Source: Spirochaetales bacterium (GTDB lineage Bacteria > Spirochaetota > Spirochaetia > SZUA-6 > DRHE01). Taken from it: 64,000 bases of DNA. Position numbers and translations under genes: made by a program. Positions 19,418-29,422 of the stretch are shown here, piece after piece. How positions within the stretch are numbered: position 1 is the first letter of the stretch; every line of letters begins with the position of its first letter. The stretch covers positions 1 to 64,000 of the forward strand of contig JAUVWI010000007.1 of the NCBI GenBank assembly GCA_030604195.1, read 5' to 3'. The notes beneath the pieces were generated by a model. The model searched no databases and was not told where the DNA came from. It saw nothing but the letters and a program-made list of their open reading frames with translations.

Positions 19418-20311
19418 ATGGATATTTTTGTGGCACAGATAATCAACGGTCTCTCTTTGGGAAGCATCTATGTTTTACTGGTAACCGGCTTTAATCTTCT
19501 GCTTTTGGTGGCCTTGATAATTCATTTTTCTTTTCCCGTAACTGTTGTATTTTCTATGTATGTAATCTGGTCAGTATTGCAAATTACCGGTAACAATCTT
19601 ATCCTGGGAATTTTGGCGGGCCTTATTTCAGCCATCCTGCTTAATATTATTTCCGCGCCCATGTTTCAGCAGGTAATGAAAAAAAGGGGCGAAGTGGATA
19701 TAAATGCCACAATGGTAATGTCCCTGGGTATGGGTATGATTATTACCGATCTTCTATCCCACGAATTTAACGAGGGATTCCCCATAGCTTTCCCGAATCA
19801 GCTTACAGGCAGAGGCCATGGAGCATTTATTCAGTTTGGCCTGGTCAGTATTTCCTATGGACAGGTAGTAACTCTGTTAATAGGAATTGTAGTGGTTTTA
19901 GGATTATTCTGGCTGCTCTATAAAACGCGGACAGGAAGGGCCTTCCGCGCAATTGCCGAGGATCCCAATGATGCAAAACTTGTCGGCATACCAATTCTAA
20001 AGACAGGCATCCAGAGTTATGCGCTTACCGGGATTCTGGGCGGTTTGACTGCCTTACTTTTATCAGTGTTGATTGGATCAGCTTCCCCGGGAATGGGAGA
20101 TCAGCTGGCACATAAAGTGCTTGCGGTTTCAATTATTGCCGGACTCGGCAATTTAAAAGGAGGCCTGGTAATTGGACTTCTGCTGGGAATTCTGGAAGCT
20201 ATTGTTCAAGGATATTTTTCCGGAACCTGGTCCAATTCTATTGCCTTTATTGTTATGCTTATTGTAATCCTGGCAAAACCCAAAGGGGTCTTTGGTACTA
20301 TATTCAGCTAA
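19418..20311 (+). CDS. livH: Branched-chain amino acid-type ABC transporter permease (LivH family)
   Basis: FVAQIINGLSLGSIYVLLVTGFNLL…TRTGRAFRAIAEDPNDAKLVGIPI. Confidence 0.85.
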   Translation: MDIFVAQIINGLSLGSIYVLLVTGFNLLLLVALIIHFSFPVTVVFSMYVIWSVLQITGNNLILGILAGLISAILLNIISAPMFQQVMKKRGEVDINATMVMSLGMGMIITDLLSHEFNEGFPIAFPNQLTGRGHGAFIQFGLVSISYGQVVTLLIGIVVVLGLFWLLYKTRTGRAFRAIAEDPNDAKLVGIPILKTGIQSYALTGILGGLTALLLSVLIGSASPGMGDQLAHKVLAVSIIAGLGNLKGGLVIGLLLGILEAIVQGYFSGTWSNSIAFIVMLIVILAKPKGVFGTIFS

Positions 20312-20329
20312 AACAAGGAGGATCGTGTT

Positions 20330-21193
20330 TTGTCCTTACCAATGTATTATTTTCTGGCAATTACAGCTATTTATATTCTAATGACCTGGTCTCTTTACCT
20401 TCCCTACCGTGTAGGACAGCTCCACTTTATGACAATTGCCAATATGGCTATTTCCGGATATTTTGGGGCCTACGCAATTTTATACTGGGGATGGCCTTTT
20501 ACTCTTGTTTTTATTTCCGGGATTCTTCTATCAGCTCTTATTGGTTTTCTTACCTCTCTGGCCATAGGCGATGCTCCCTGTTTTGCTGTAGTTATTGTCG
20601 GTTTTACCTTTATATACATTACAAAAACCGTCATTGAGAATACCGGGGCTCTTGGCAGCACCATGGGGCTCTTTGGACTTCCCACACTTGATAATACAGT
20701 GTTTTTGCTTACTGCCTATACCTTTATTGTTATTGTCGGCTTCTTCATTTACCGTTTCGACCACTCCCGGCTGGGACGGGCAGCTTCTACCATTTTTACT
20801 AATCAGGAACTTGCAGTCTCCTTTGGCGTTAACACTAAAAATATGGGAATTATGCTGCAAACAGCGGGAAGCGCCCTTGGCGGCGCCGGCGGGGTTCTTT
20901 ATATGTACATAATGGGAAATTTGTCGCCAAATCATTTTACCTTCCATCTTGTAGGGATATGCATGACAATGCTTTTCATCGGCGGTTATTCCACCATGTG
21001 GGGTACGGTATTGGCAGCTCCCCTTCTATGGGGCATTCCCCTTTTATTTCCTGCTGCTGTTGCTTCATGGAACATAATTATTTACGGAGTTCTGTTGATA
21101 TCAGTTCTGCTGCTTAAGCCGGAAGGTATAGTAACCAGAGCTTTTGTTCATCGAATTGAAAATAAATTATTACGCCTGTCAGGCGTAAAATAA
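20330..21193 (+). CDS. livM: Branched-chain amino acid-type ABC transporter permease (LivM family)
   Basis: Polytopic; DHSRLGRAASTIFTNQELAVSFGVNTKNMGIMLQTAGSALGGAGGVLY; TTG start after AAGGAGG. Confidence 0.83.
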   Translation: MSLPMYYFLAITAIYILMTWSLYLPYRVGQLHFMTIANMAISGYFGAYAILYWGWPFTLVFISGILLSALIGFLTSLAIGDAPCFAVVIVGFTFIYITKTVIENTGALGSTMGLFGLPTLDNTVFLLTAYTFIVIVGFFIYRFDHSRLGRAASTIFTNQELAVSFGVNTKNMGIMLQTAGSALGGAGGVLYMYIMGNLSPNHFTFHLVGICMTMLFIGGYSTMWGTVLAAPLLWGIPLLFPAAVASWNIIIYGVLLISVLLLKPEGIVTRAFVHRIENKLLRLSGVK

Positions 21194-21209
21194 ATACTAA
21201 GGAGTTAAT

Positions 21210-22391
21210 ATGAAGAAAATTATATTTCTTCTAATGATTTTGATGGTTATTCTTACATCATTTTCATTCGCAGCCGGCCAAAAGGAAGCTGCCGGACAAG
21301 AGTATGTTGAGGAATGGGAAATCCCCTTTCTTAACTGTTTAACAGGTCCAATTGCCAGTATCGGCGAGTATCTGCAGTGGGGTGCGGAAAGAGCCGCCTA
21401 TGAGATCAATGAAGCAGGCGGAATTGCCGGTAAACCGGTAAAGATTATCGGGGTTGATACCGGGATGAGTCCGGAAAAGGGCACTGTAGAGATGGCAAAA
21501 ATTTCTGAAAAAGCCCTGGTTGCCCTCGGACCCGTTCCGGAACCGGTAATAATGGCAGCCATGCCTATTGCTGTAAAGAAGGGTCTTTTTTCCTTTACAG
21601 CAACCACCTCCTATGAATATGCTGAGAAATTCTTTCCCTGGTCGATTTCCTGGTTTCCTCCGACCGAGCAAAGGCTGGGAGCAATAATTACCGCCTGGGC
21701 AAAAAAGCGTCCCGAGATGAAAAACGTGGTACAGTTTGTTGAGAACTACGGGCCATGGCCGGGAATGGCCGCAGCTCATGTTAAGGGTTTAAAAGATGCA
21801 GGAATTACTGCAGTGGACGACATAGATGTGCCAGGCGATGCCGTAACTTTTGGCCCTCTGGCGGTAAAGACTCTGGCAAAGAAACCCGATTCAATTATTT
21901 TTGTCTGTAATGCAGAAAAAGTTGCTAAATTGATCCTTGAGTTGAGAGACAGGGGCTGGACGGATAATTCAAAATTCCTCATTTTCTCCAGCGCTGACGA
22001 CGGCGCTCTCTATACCACGGGCGGAGATAACATAAACGGTTCTTTGATTTATAATTACGTTGATCCGAACCTGGATACTCCACGCTGGGCAGCATTCAGA
22101 CAGGCTTTTAAAGATGACCATGAGGGCATGGAACCTTTCAGCCTTTCTCCCAATTACTATGATGCAGTTTATATGATCAAGAGAGCTATTGAAGATCTCG
22201 GGATTACCGGCGCTCCGGCAAAGTTGGCCGAAGAGAGAAAAGCAATTGCCGATTACTGCAGAAATATACAGAAATTTGACGGTCTTTTCTTTGAATGGAC
22301 AAACAAAGACGGCGTTCCCACAGATAAGCCGGTATTTATCTTTGAGATCCAGAGCGGAAAGAAAATTCTTGTTGAAACAATAAAAGGGTAA
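21210..22391 (+). CDS. livK: Branched-chain amino acid-type ABC transporter substrate-binding protein
   Basis: LNCLTGPIASIGEYLQWGAERAAYEINEAGGIAGKPVKIIGVDTGMSPEKGTVEMAK: Peripla_BP_6-like. Confidence 0.87.
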   Translation: MKKIIFLLMILMVILTSFSFAAGQKEAAGQEYVEEWEIPFLNCLTGPIASIGEYLQWGAERAAYEINEAGGIAGKPVKIIGVDTGMSPEKGTVEMAKISEKALVALGPVPEPVIMAAMPIAVKKGLFSFTATTSYEYAEKFFPWSISWFPPTEQRLGAIITAWAKKRPEMKNVVQFVENYGPWPGMAAAHVKGLKDAGITAVDDIDVPGDAVTFGPLAVKTLAKKPDSIIFVCNAEKVAKLILELRDRGWTDNSKFLIFSSADDGALYTTGGDNINGSLIYNYVDPNLDTPRWAAFRQAFKDDHEGMEPFSLSPNYYDAVYMIKRAIEDLGITGAPAKLAEERKAIADYCRNIQKFDGLFFEWTNKDGVPTDKPVFIFEIQSGKKILVETIKG

Positions 22392-22399
22392 TTTTCCAT

Positions 22400-22438
22400 A
22401 ACAGCTGTCCTTTAACCGGGACAGCTGTTCTTTCTTTT
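22400..22438 (+). terminator. Rho-independent terminator after the liv-type operon
   Basis: AACAGCTGTCC-TTTAACCG-GGACAGCTGTT then CTTTCTTTT. Confidence 0.75.
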
Positions 22439-22486
22439 AATAACAGACTGTCAAATAGAATCTCGTTAGTTTTCCTGATAATTCCC

Positions 22487-23041
22487 TTAAATCATTTCCC
22501 ATTCGGCGCTATTCAATAAACTTTTAAGGAACTGAATATCAGCGTAATCGGCGCTGTTCTTATCCTTACGGCTCTCTTTAAGGACAAGCAGATCCTCAAT
22601 AGAGGCAACGAGGATAAAAAAATCATCCATGGGAATCTCTCTGGCACTTTCCTTCAATCTCATTACCGGGATACTCAACTCAAAGAGGTAATCAACCTGG
22701 GTGGTAATGTCTATGTTTTTTAAAGGAATACCCAGGGTGCCGGGTTTTTGCTCATAGCCGATAAAACTGGCAGATCCGCTTTTACTCTCCCTTATCCATT
22801 CCTTCGCTTCAAGCGCAGATAACTGCACAAATGCGTAATCATTCTCTACTGCCGTCACCAGGCAGTAACCATGCTCATACATCAAATCGGTAACTATATC
22901 GATATCCAGGGTTCTGATGGCAAGGTCAAGATCATGGGTCACTCTCGGGCTGTTATATAAACGCATCGCAATTCCGCCAATAAGAATTGCAGTTATACCG
23001 TTGTCATACAAAAGCCGCAAGAGCTGCTTCTTATCAGCCAT
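22487..23041 (-). CDS. Nucleotidyltransferase-fold protein (AbiEii-like/MNT-like)
   Basis: AILIGGIAMRLYNSPRVTHDLDLAIRTLDID: GG-x10-hDhDh NT signature. Start set at ATG 23039-23041, coupled to the upstream small ORF; the listed ORF runs to 23125. Confidence 0.7.
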   Translation of the reverse strand: MADKKQLLRLLYDNGITAILIGGIAMRLYNSPRVTHDLDLAIRTLDIDIVTDLMYEHGYCLVTAVENDYAFVQLSALEAKEWIRESKSGSASFIGYEQKPGTLGIPLKNIDITTQVDYLFELSIPVMRLKESAREIPMDDFFILVASIEDLLVLKESRKDKNSADYADIQFLKSLLNSAEWEMI

Positions 23042-23204
23042 TGCTTCTTTTAAGGTATTTTTTCCTGAGATAATAGAGCGCATATTGGGGATTGAGCTCC
23101 AATAGAAAACGTGATTCTTTTTCACATAAATCGATTTTTAAGGAAGGAGAGATGTTTTTTAAGGTTTCGATCTGAAGTCTACGGGATATATCCTCTGCTT
23201 GCAT
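23034..23204 (-). CDS. Small 56-aa protein translationally coupled to the nucleotidyltransferase
   Basis: Not in the ORF track: MQAEDISRRLQIETLKNISPSLKIDLCEKESRFLLELNPQYALYYLRKKYLKRSNG*. Its TGA (23034-23036) lies within ATGGCTGA of the NT start. Confidence 0.55.
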   Translation of the reverse strand: MQAEDISRRLQIETLKNISPSLKIDLCEKESRFLLELNPQYALYYLRKKYLKRSNG

Positions 23205-23592
23205 TGCCTGACACCGCCTTGGCTGACTTCTACTAATGAAATAAATTATGGATTACAGAATAGCGCCTGTCAAGCAGCGCTTTCTCTTTCACGACAAAGT
23301 ACCATACAGAAATCCCCTATTTCGGCTTCTTCATTTCAGGGGAAGGCCTGTAACCTATGATGATATCATTATAACAGGCAAGGATCAGTAAATCGGGATA
23401 GTGGCAGCTGATCAGAATGCTATTTTACCTGTTCAATTTTAATGCTATTACCTTCGAAATCTTGCGCTTCAGCGCAATAATAATCAAGTCCAACGACCGG
23501 AAATATTGTGTCGGACTTTTACTTATAATATTTTGGTTGCGCATGTAACCTTCGTTGGGCTATACTCCGCCAATCAGGAGGATTACACCAAG

Positions 23593-25380
23593 ATGAATGA
23601 AATAAAATATTCCGGAGCCGAAGAGGTTGCCTGGGACTTAAGCGATCTCTATGATTCTACAAGTGACCCGAATATCGACCGTGACCTTGATCGGGCTGAC
23701 CGTAAAGCAAAAAAGCTTGCTGCAGAATATAAGGGCAGAATTCCCGAACTAACCGCAGAAGAGATGTTAAAACTTCTGCAGCGCTACGAGGAGATCCTGG
23801 AACTATCCGGGAAAGCTGCGACTTACGCCTATCTCTCCTGGTCCACCAATACCGGAATAGCTGAGCGCGGCGCCCTGCTTCAGAAAAACACCGAGCGTTC
23901 ATCAAGGCTGTATCAGGAACTCCTCTTTATTGAACTTGAGTGGGCCAAGGCTCTGGAGGATGAAGCCCGGAAGCTGATGGATGATCCTAAATTAGCTCAT
24001 TACCGCCATAAACTTGAAGTTACCAGGCGTTTTCGCCCCTACCTTCTAAGTGAAGCCGAAGAAAAAATACTGGCTGAAAAAGCGGTTACCGGTAGAAATG
24101 CCTGGACACGTTATTTCGGCGAGGTTTTGAGCAGCGCCAAATACGAACTGGATGGTGAAGCCCTGCCACAGCAGGTAATTTTAAAGAAACTCTATGATCC
24201 CGACCGGGATTTGCGGTGCCGCGCTGCCAGCGCCTTTACTCAAGGGCTGAAGCAGCTTGGTCACACCACCACTTATGTCTTCAATAATATCCTGGCCGAT
24301 AAGGCCTCTAATGACCGGCTGCGCAGCTATCCAGGCTGGATATCGGCCCGTAACCTCGATAACGAAGTCGATGATGCTACAGTTACCGCATTGATCAATG
24401 CAGTAACCTCGCGCTACGATATTGTAGCACGTTACTACCGCCTGAAGGCGGGCCTGTTGGGGCTGACGGAGCTTTTTGATTATGACCGCTATGCGCCAAT
24501 AAGTGACACAACTTCCTCCTACACCTGGGATCAGGCTAAAGAGGTAGTGCTGAAGGCCTACCAGGCCTTTCATCCAAAAATGGCGGAAATTGCCTCGCTC
24601 TTCTTTTCCAGGAAGTGGATAGATGCAGCTGTCAGCCCCGGAAAGAAGGGTGGGGCCTACAGCCACGGTGCAGTACCTTCAGTGCATCCCTATATCTTTA
24701 TCAATTTTGAGGGAAGGGCGCGCGATGTCACTACCCTGGCCCATGAGCTGGGACACGGCGTGCATCAGCACCTTGCCCGCAAACAGGGCATATTGCTTGC
24801 GGGTACACCCCTGACCACGGCTGAAACCGCTTCGGTCTTTGGTGAAATGCTTGTCTTCCAGGATCTGGTAGCCGCTGAAAAGGACCCGAAAGTCAAACTT
24901 TCCATGTTAGTCAGAAAAATAGAAGACAGCCTGGCAACAGTTTTCCGCCAGGTAGCCATGAACCGCTTTGAGGATGGCGCTCACCGGAAACGGCGTTCCC
25001 AGGGAGAATTGACAACTGAAGGTTTAAGCGAAATATGGTCAAAGACCCAGGAAGATATGTTCAAAGGCAGTGTGACCCTGACCCGGGACTACAGCCTCTG
25101 GTGGAGCTATATCCCCCACTTTATTAATGTTCCCGGCTATGTTTACGCCTATGCCTTTGGGGAGTTGCTGGTACTGGCTCTATATGCCCGTTACCAGGAA
25201 GTGGGAGCTGATTTTGCAGAGGATTATCTAAAAATGCTGTCCGCAGGCGGCGGGGTTCAGCCTGAAGAGTTGGTCAAACCGCTGGGGGTTGACCTCAAGG
25301 ATCCCGCTTTCTGGAATCAGGGTCTGGCAAGAATAGAGAGAATGGTGGCGGAAGCGGAAGTATTTTATCCTGGAAAGTAG
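23593..25380 (+). CDS. pepF: Oligoendopeptidase F / M3 family metallopeptidase
   Basis: TTLAHELGHGVHQHLA (HExxH), ETASVFGEM, YAFGELLVLALYARYQE; RBS CAGGAGG before ATG 23593. Confidence 0.92.
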   Translation: MNEIKYSGAEEVAWDLSDLYDSTSDPNIDRDLDRADRKAKKLAAEYKGRIPELTAEEMLKLLQRYEEILELSGKAATYAYLSWSTNTGIAERGALLQKNTERSSRLYQELLFIELEWAKALEDEARKLMDDPKLAHYRHKLEVTRRFRPYLLSEAEEKILAEKAVTGRNAWTRYFGEVLSSAKYELDGEALPQQVILKKLYDPDRDLRCRAASAFTQGLKQLGHTTTYVFNNILADKASNDRLRSYPGWISARNLDNEVDDATVTALINAVTSRYDIVARYYRLKAGLLGLTELFDYDRYAPISDTTSSYTWDQAKEVVLKAYQAFHPKMAEIASLFFSRKWIDAAVSPGKKGGAYSHGAVPSVHPYIFINFEGRARDVTTLAHELGHGVHQHLARKQGILLAGTPLTTAETASVFGEMLVFQDLVAAEKDPKVKLSMLVRKIEDSLATVFRQVAMNRFEDGAHRKRRSQGELTTEGLSEIWSKTQEDMFKGSVTLTRDYSLWWSYIPHFINVPGYVYAYAFGELLVLALYARYQEVGADFAEDYLKMLSAGGGVQPEELVKPLGVDLKDPAFWNQGLARIERMVAEAEVFYPGK

Positions 25381-25724
25381 CGCTCTTCAGTGCTCTCCGG
25401 GCTGCGGAACTCTTCTCTGATGGGAGTAAAGAAATCCCTGATAACAGCTCCGGATTCCAGTGCTCTTAGAGAATGTTTCTCTCCCGGGCTCACAAAATAG
25501 ATGTGACCGGCCTCCAGAATTTTCGCTTCACCGGCGATTATTACCTGAACTGAACCAGAGATGATCTCGCCCACCTGTTCATGGGGATGACTGTGCTCAG
25601 GAATAGCTGTGGCCGGGGCCATCTCCAGCATACTTATCATTACATTTTTTCCCCAGGCTACCCGGTGCTCTATCCCCTCTTTCAACTCCTGTACAGGCAA
25701 TTGTTCCGGAATGACATATCTCAT
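25365..25724 (-). CDS. Cupin-domain protein
   Basis: MISMLEMAPATAIPEHSHPHEQVGEIISGSVQVIIAGEAKILEAGHIYFVSPGEKHSLRALE: cupin motifs. Convergent overlap with pepF 3' end. Confidence 0.85.
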   Translation of the reverse strand: MRYVIPEQLPVQELKEGIEHRVAWGKNVMISMLEMAPATAIPEHSHPHEQVGEIISGSVQVIIAGEAKILEAGHIYFVSPGEKHSLRALESGAVIRDFFTPIREEFRSPESTEERYFPG

Positions 25725-25750
25725 TTTATGCCTCCTATCGGCTAAATTGG

Positions 25751-26869
25751 TCAGCCCGCCATTGCCAGGAGTACGCCGGCAGCAACTGCCGAACCGATTA
25801 CTCCAGCCACGTTAGGCCCCATGGCATTCATGAGCAGGAAGTTGCTGGGATTCTCCTTCTGCCCCACTTTCTGTACAACCCTGGCAGCCATGGGCACCGC
25901 TGAAACACCTGCTGCACCGATCATGGGATTTACCTTGCCCCCCGTTAAAATGCACATCAATTTACCGAGCAGTACACCAGCTGTTGTGCCTATAGAAAAG
26001 GCGGCCAGCCCCAGAACTATAATCATTAAAGTCTTTATATTAAGAAATTCCTCAGCCGACATTTTTGAGCCAACAGCTACACCTAAGAATATGGTAACAA
26101 TATTTATAAGCTCATTCTGCGCCGTCTTTGAAAGACGCTCTACAACTCCCGCCTCACGGAAAAGGTTACCCAGCATCAACATACCGATCAAGGGTGTTGA
26201 AGCGGGAACCAGCAAAGCCGAGGCAATAGTGGTTAAGATAGGAAAGAGGATCTTGACTCTTTGAGATACCGGCTTTATCTCAGACATTACGATAACCCGC
26301 TCTTTTTTAGTAGTCAGCAAACGGATAATCGGCGGTTGAATAATCGGTACCAGGGCCATATAGGAATAAGCGGCAACTGCAATAGGCCCCAGAAGATGAT
26401 CAGCCAGACGCGCCGTTAAATAAATTGCCGTGGGGCCGTCGGCGCCGCCAATTATAGCGATGGATGCAGCTTCATTAAAGGGAAAACCAAGCGCCCTGGC
26501 TCCCAGCAGGGTACCGAAAATACCGAACTGGGCAGCAGCGCCCAGTAGAAAGGTCTGCGGCTTGGATAGTAGAGGACCGAAATCAGTCATGGCTCCCACA
26601 CCCAGAAAGATCAACGGCGGAAAGATGCCTGCTTTGATACCAAAATAGAAATAATGGAGCAACCCATCAGCCTCCATCAGTCCGGCCAGCGGCATATTTA
26701 CTAAAATTGCTCCAAAGCCAATGGGTACTAAAAGCAGGGGCTCATATTCTTTGGCAATCCCCAGATAGATCAAAAGACCCCCGATTCCAACCATCAGCAC
26801 ATTTGGCCAGGTCAGGGCGGAAATACCAGTACTCTCAAAAAAACTCAACAACAGCTGCACAACGCTCAT
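25751..26869 (-). CDS. mmdB: Na+-translocating decarboxylase beta subunit (MmdB/OadB family)
   Basis: [33 protein letters not shown]…[43 protein letters not shown]. Confidence 0.92.
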   Translation of the reverse strand: MSVVQLLLSFFESTGISALTWPNVLMVGIGGLLIYLGIAKEYEPLLLVPIGFGAILVNMPLAGLMEADGLLHYFYFGIKAGIFPPLIFLGVGAMTDFGPLLSKPQTFLLGAAAQFGIFGTLLGARALGFPFNEAASIAIIGGADGPTAIYLTARLADHLLGPIAVAAYSYMALVPIIQPPIIRLLTTKKERVIVMSEIKPVSQRVKILFPILTTIASALLVPASTPLIGMLMLGNLFREAGVVERLSKTAQNELINIVTIFLGVAVGSKMSAEEFLNIKTLMIIVLGLAAFSIGTTAGVLLGKLMCILTGGKVNPMIGAAGVSAVPMAARVVQKVGQKENPSNFLLMNAMGPNVAGVIGSAVAAGVLLAMAG

Positions 26870-26881
26870 TAGTCTTTCCCC

Positions 26882-27367
26882 CTACTCTATCTTCATTAAC
26901 TGTTGATTGGCGCTTACGCTATCGCCCTGCCGCACATATACCTCTTGAACAGTACCGGATGCTTGAGCGTTAATATCAATGTCCATTTTCATGGCTTCCA
27001 TGACAATAACGATTTCCCCGGCCTCTACGTTCCGGCCCTCCGCAGCTTTGATTTCCTTTACTACTCCGGTCAATGGAGCAGTGAGGATATTTCCTGAAGC
27101 CGCAGCGGCCGGTTGGGACGGCGCAGGGGCAGCCACCGAACGGGACGGTGCAGGGGCCGGGCCACTCTTAGCCACAGCGGCTACCGGCGCCGGTTGGGAC
27201 TTCTTTAGAGCCTTAGCAGCAGAGGGCTTCTTAACACCTCCCTCATCGGGCAGCAGGGTTACCTGGTAGGTTTCCCCCGAACTTTCCAGTGTTAACTCAT
27301 TACCATCTCTTTCCACATCTACAGTATAGATGGTTCCCTTAAATTGAAATTTGATTTGCTTCTTCAT
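26882..27367 (-). CDS. mmdC: Biotin carrier subunit with Ala/Pro linker (MmdC-like)
   Basis: VVKEIKAAEGRNVEAGEIVIVMEAMKMDIDINAQASGTVQEVYVRQGDSV: biotinylation motif EAMKM. Confidence 0.92.
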   Translation of the reverse strand: MKKQIKFQFKGTIYTVDVERDGNELTLESSGETYQVTLLPDEGGVKKPSAAKALKKSQPAPVAAVAKSGPAPAPSRSVAAPAPSQPAAAASGNILTAPLTGVVKEIKAAEGRNVEAGEIVIVMEAMKMDIDINAQASGTVQEVYVRQGDSVSANQQLMKIE

Positions 27368-27368
27368 T

Positions 27369-27662
27369 TTATCCTCTTCTTCCCGTCAGCCAGGGGTCAT
27401 ATTCTTCCCGCGCCTGCGGCTGCCACAGGTTGGCGGAAAGTGTATTCAATTCTGCACTCTCATAAGCCAGGAACGCAGAAACCGCAGCCTTTAGCCAATC
27501 AATATCTTTACTTACAACAACAGGCTGGATTGCTTCCTCTTTTTCTCTGAAACATTTTTTCAAAGTAATCATCATAAAACTTAAAAAGGTAAGAAATGAA
27601 AATACAATTACCATACCCAACACGGTTACAAAAACACTATAGATGTAACTTTCAACAACCAT
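27369..27662 (-). CDS. mmdD: OadG/MmdD-like small membrane subunit
   Basis: Single N-terminal TM (YSVFVTVLGMVIVFSFLTFLSFMMITLKKCF), location between A and C subunits. Confidence 0.8.
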   Translation of the reverse strand: MVVESYIYSVFVTVLGMVIVFSFLTFLSFMMITLKKCFREKEEAIQPVVVSKDIDWLKAAVSAFLAYESAELNTLSANLWQPQAREEYDPWLTGRRG

Positions 27663-27671
27663 TATTTTCTC

Positions 27672-29222
27672 CTACAGGGGGATATTCCCGTGTTTTTTTG
27701 CCGGCCGTTCTTCCTGCTTGCGTACAATCATTTCCAGCGAACGGATCATTTCAATGCGGGTATGCCTGGGCTCAATAATGTCGTCAACATAACCAAGACC
27801 CGCGGCAATAAAGGGGTTCATTACCGTCTGTTTGAACTCTTCAATTTTCTCCAAACGTTTTTCTTCAGGATTCTCAGCCGCCTTAATCTCCCGGCGGAAA
27901 ATAATGTTGGCCGCTCCCTCAGCCCCCATTACCGCTATTTCAGCAGTAGGGTATGCCAGTACCCGGTCATAACCCAGGGCTTTTGATGACATGGCTATAA
28001 AGGAACCACCGTAGGATTTCCGGATTATCAAAGCAACCTTGGGCACCGTAGACTCAGCGATTGCATATAGTATTTTGGCGCCATGACGGATAATGCCCCC
28101 ATGCTCCTGGGCAATACCGGGCAGGAATCCGGGCACATCGACCAGTGATATTATGGGAATGTTGAAGGCATCACAGAAACGGATAAAGCGCGCAGCCTTA
28201 TCTGAAGAATTGATCTCTAAAGCAGCAGCCATAAACTTTGTCTGGTTGGCAAAGATGCCTACTGTACGGCCGTTCAGCTTGGCAAAACCAACCACTACAC
28301 TCATGCCATACTCAGCTTGTACCTCTAAAAAGGAATCGCGGTCAAATATCTGAGCAATAAAATCACGTACATCGTAGGGACGCCGGGGATCTTCGGGTAG
28401 TAGATCAAAAAGCTCCGGTGTTTCCCGGTCAACCGGATCATCGTTTTCAGCAACCGGCGGCATTTCCCGGTTATTTGCCGGCAGGTAACTGATCAGTTTC
28501 CTTAAGAAAATGAGGCACTCTTGCTCAGTGGCAAAACGGAAATGGGCATTACCGCTCTTCTGGCAATGGGTTGCAGCGCCTCCCAGCTCATCATGACCGA
28601 TAACCTCGCCGGTTACGGCTTTGATCACATCAGGTCCGGTGATATACATTTTGGAGACCCCATCTACCATTAAAATAAAATCAGTAATCGCCGGCGAGTA
28701 TACCGCGCCCCCGGCACAGGGGCCTAGAATAACCGAGAATTGGGGGACAACCCCGGAAGCCAGGGTATTCGCCTTGAATATCTTAGCATAGCCGTGGAGC
28801 GACAGGATTCCCTCCTGTATCCGTGCTCCCCCGGAATCATTTATCTGGATAAAGGGGGTGCCGGTTTTCAAGGAGAGCGTCTGGGCCTCTGCAATGCGCT
28901 CGGCGTGCATTTCTCCCAGAGAGCCTCCCAGAACGGAAAAATCCTGGGCAAATAGAAAAACCTGCCTGCCCTCAACCTTGCCGCTGCCGCTTACAACTCC
29001 GTCGCCCATGAATTTTTTTTTGTCCAGGTCGAAATCGGTAGCCCGCACCGCTATATAGGGCTGATGTTCAATAAAAGAATCACTGTCAAGCAGCAAATCA
29101 ATTCTTTCTCTGGCGGTGAGCTTGCCCTTTTCATGCTGGGCCTTTACTCTCTCTTCACCCCCGCCCTTAAGCATTTGATCCCGCTTTTTCCTGTAATTAT
29201 CAACTGCTTCCTGATTATTCAA
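27672..29222 (-). CDS. mmdA: Methylmalonyl-CoA decarboxylase/carboxyltransferase alpha subunit (PccB-type)
   Basis: QHEKGKLTARERIDLLLDSDSFIE…INDSGGARIQEGILSLHGYAKIF…GPCAGGAVYSPAITDFI…SLVDVPGFLPGIAQEHGGIIRHGAKILYA. Confidence 0.92.
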   Translation of the reverse strand: MNNQEAVDNYRKKRDQMLKGGGEERVKAQHEKGKLTARERIDLLLDSDSFIEHQPYIAVRATDFDLDKKKFMGDGVVSGSGKVEGRQVFLFAQDFSVLGGSLGEMHAERIAEAQTLSLKTGTPFIQINDSGGARIQEGILSLHGYAKIFKANTLASGVVPQFSVILGPCAGGAVYSPAITDFILMVDGVSKMYITGPDVIKAVTGEVIGHDELGGAATHCQKSGNAHFRFATEQECLIFLRKLISYLPANNREMPPVAENDDPVDRETPELFDLLPEDPRRPYDVRDFIAQIFDRDSFLEVQAEYGMSVVVGFAKLNGRTVGIFANQTKFMAAALEINSSDKAARFIRFCDAFNIPIISLVDVPGFLPGIAQEHGGIIRHGAKILYAIAESTVPKVALIIRKSYGGSFIAMSSKALGYDRVLAYPTAEIAVMGAEGAANIIFRREIKAAENPEEKRLEKIEEFKQTVMNPFIAAGLGYVDDIIEPRHTRIEMIRSLEMIVRKQEERPAKKHGNIPL

Positions 29223-29287
29223 CTTGATTTCCTCCGATATTCTATTATAGCTGAAAATTTTATCATTCTATCAAAATATTTCAAAGT

Positions 29288-29312
29288 CCATTGCAGTCGA
29301 AGACTGCTATGG
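29288..29312 (-). promoter_or_regulatory. 5'-UTR hairpin upstream of mmdADCB
   Basis: CCAT-T-GCAGTC-GAA-GACTGC-T-ATGG, 10 bp paired around one mismatch; between predicted promoter and mmdA start. Confidence 0.55.
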
Positions 29313-29335
29313 GTAAACCAGCTATTTATACACTG

Positions 29336-29364
29336 ATTTTAGTCTTATTTTTATTTTTTGTCAA
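29336..29364 (-). promoter_or_regulatory. Promoter TTGACA-N17-TAAAAT for mmdADCB
   Basis: -35 at 29359-29364, -10 at 29336-29341 on minus strand. Confidence 0.7.
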
Positions 29365-29422
29365 ATAATTTTTTGAATTATAATTGACAATTTACGAGCT
29401 GAACCGGCCTCCCCGGAGAGAG

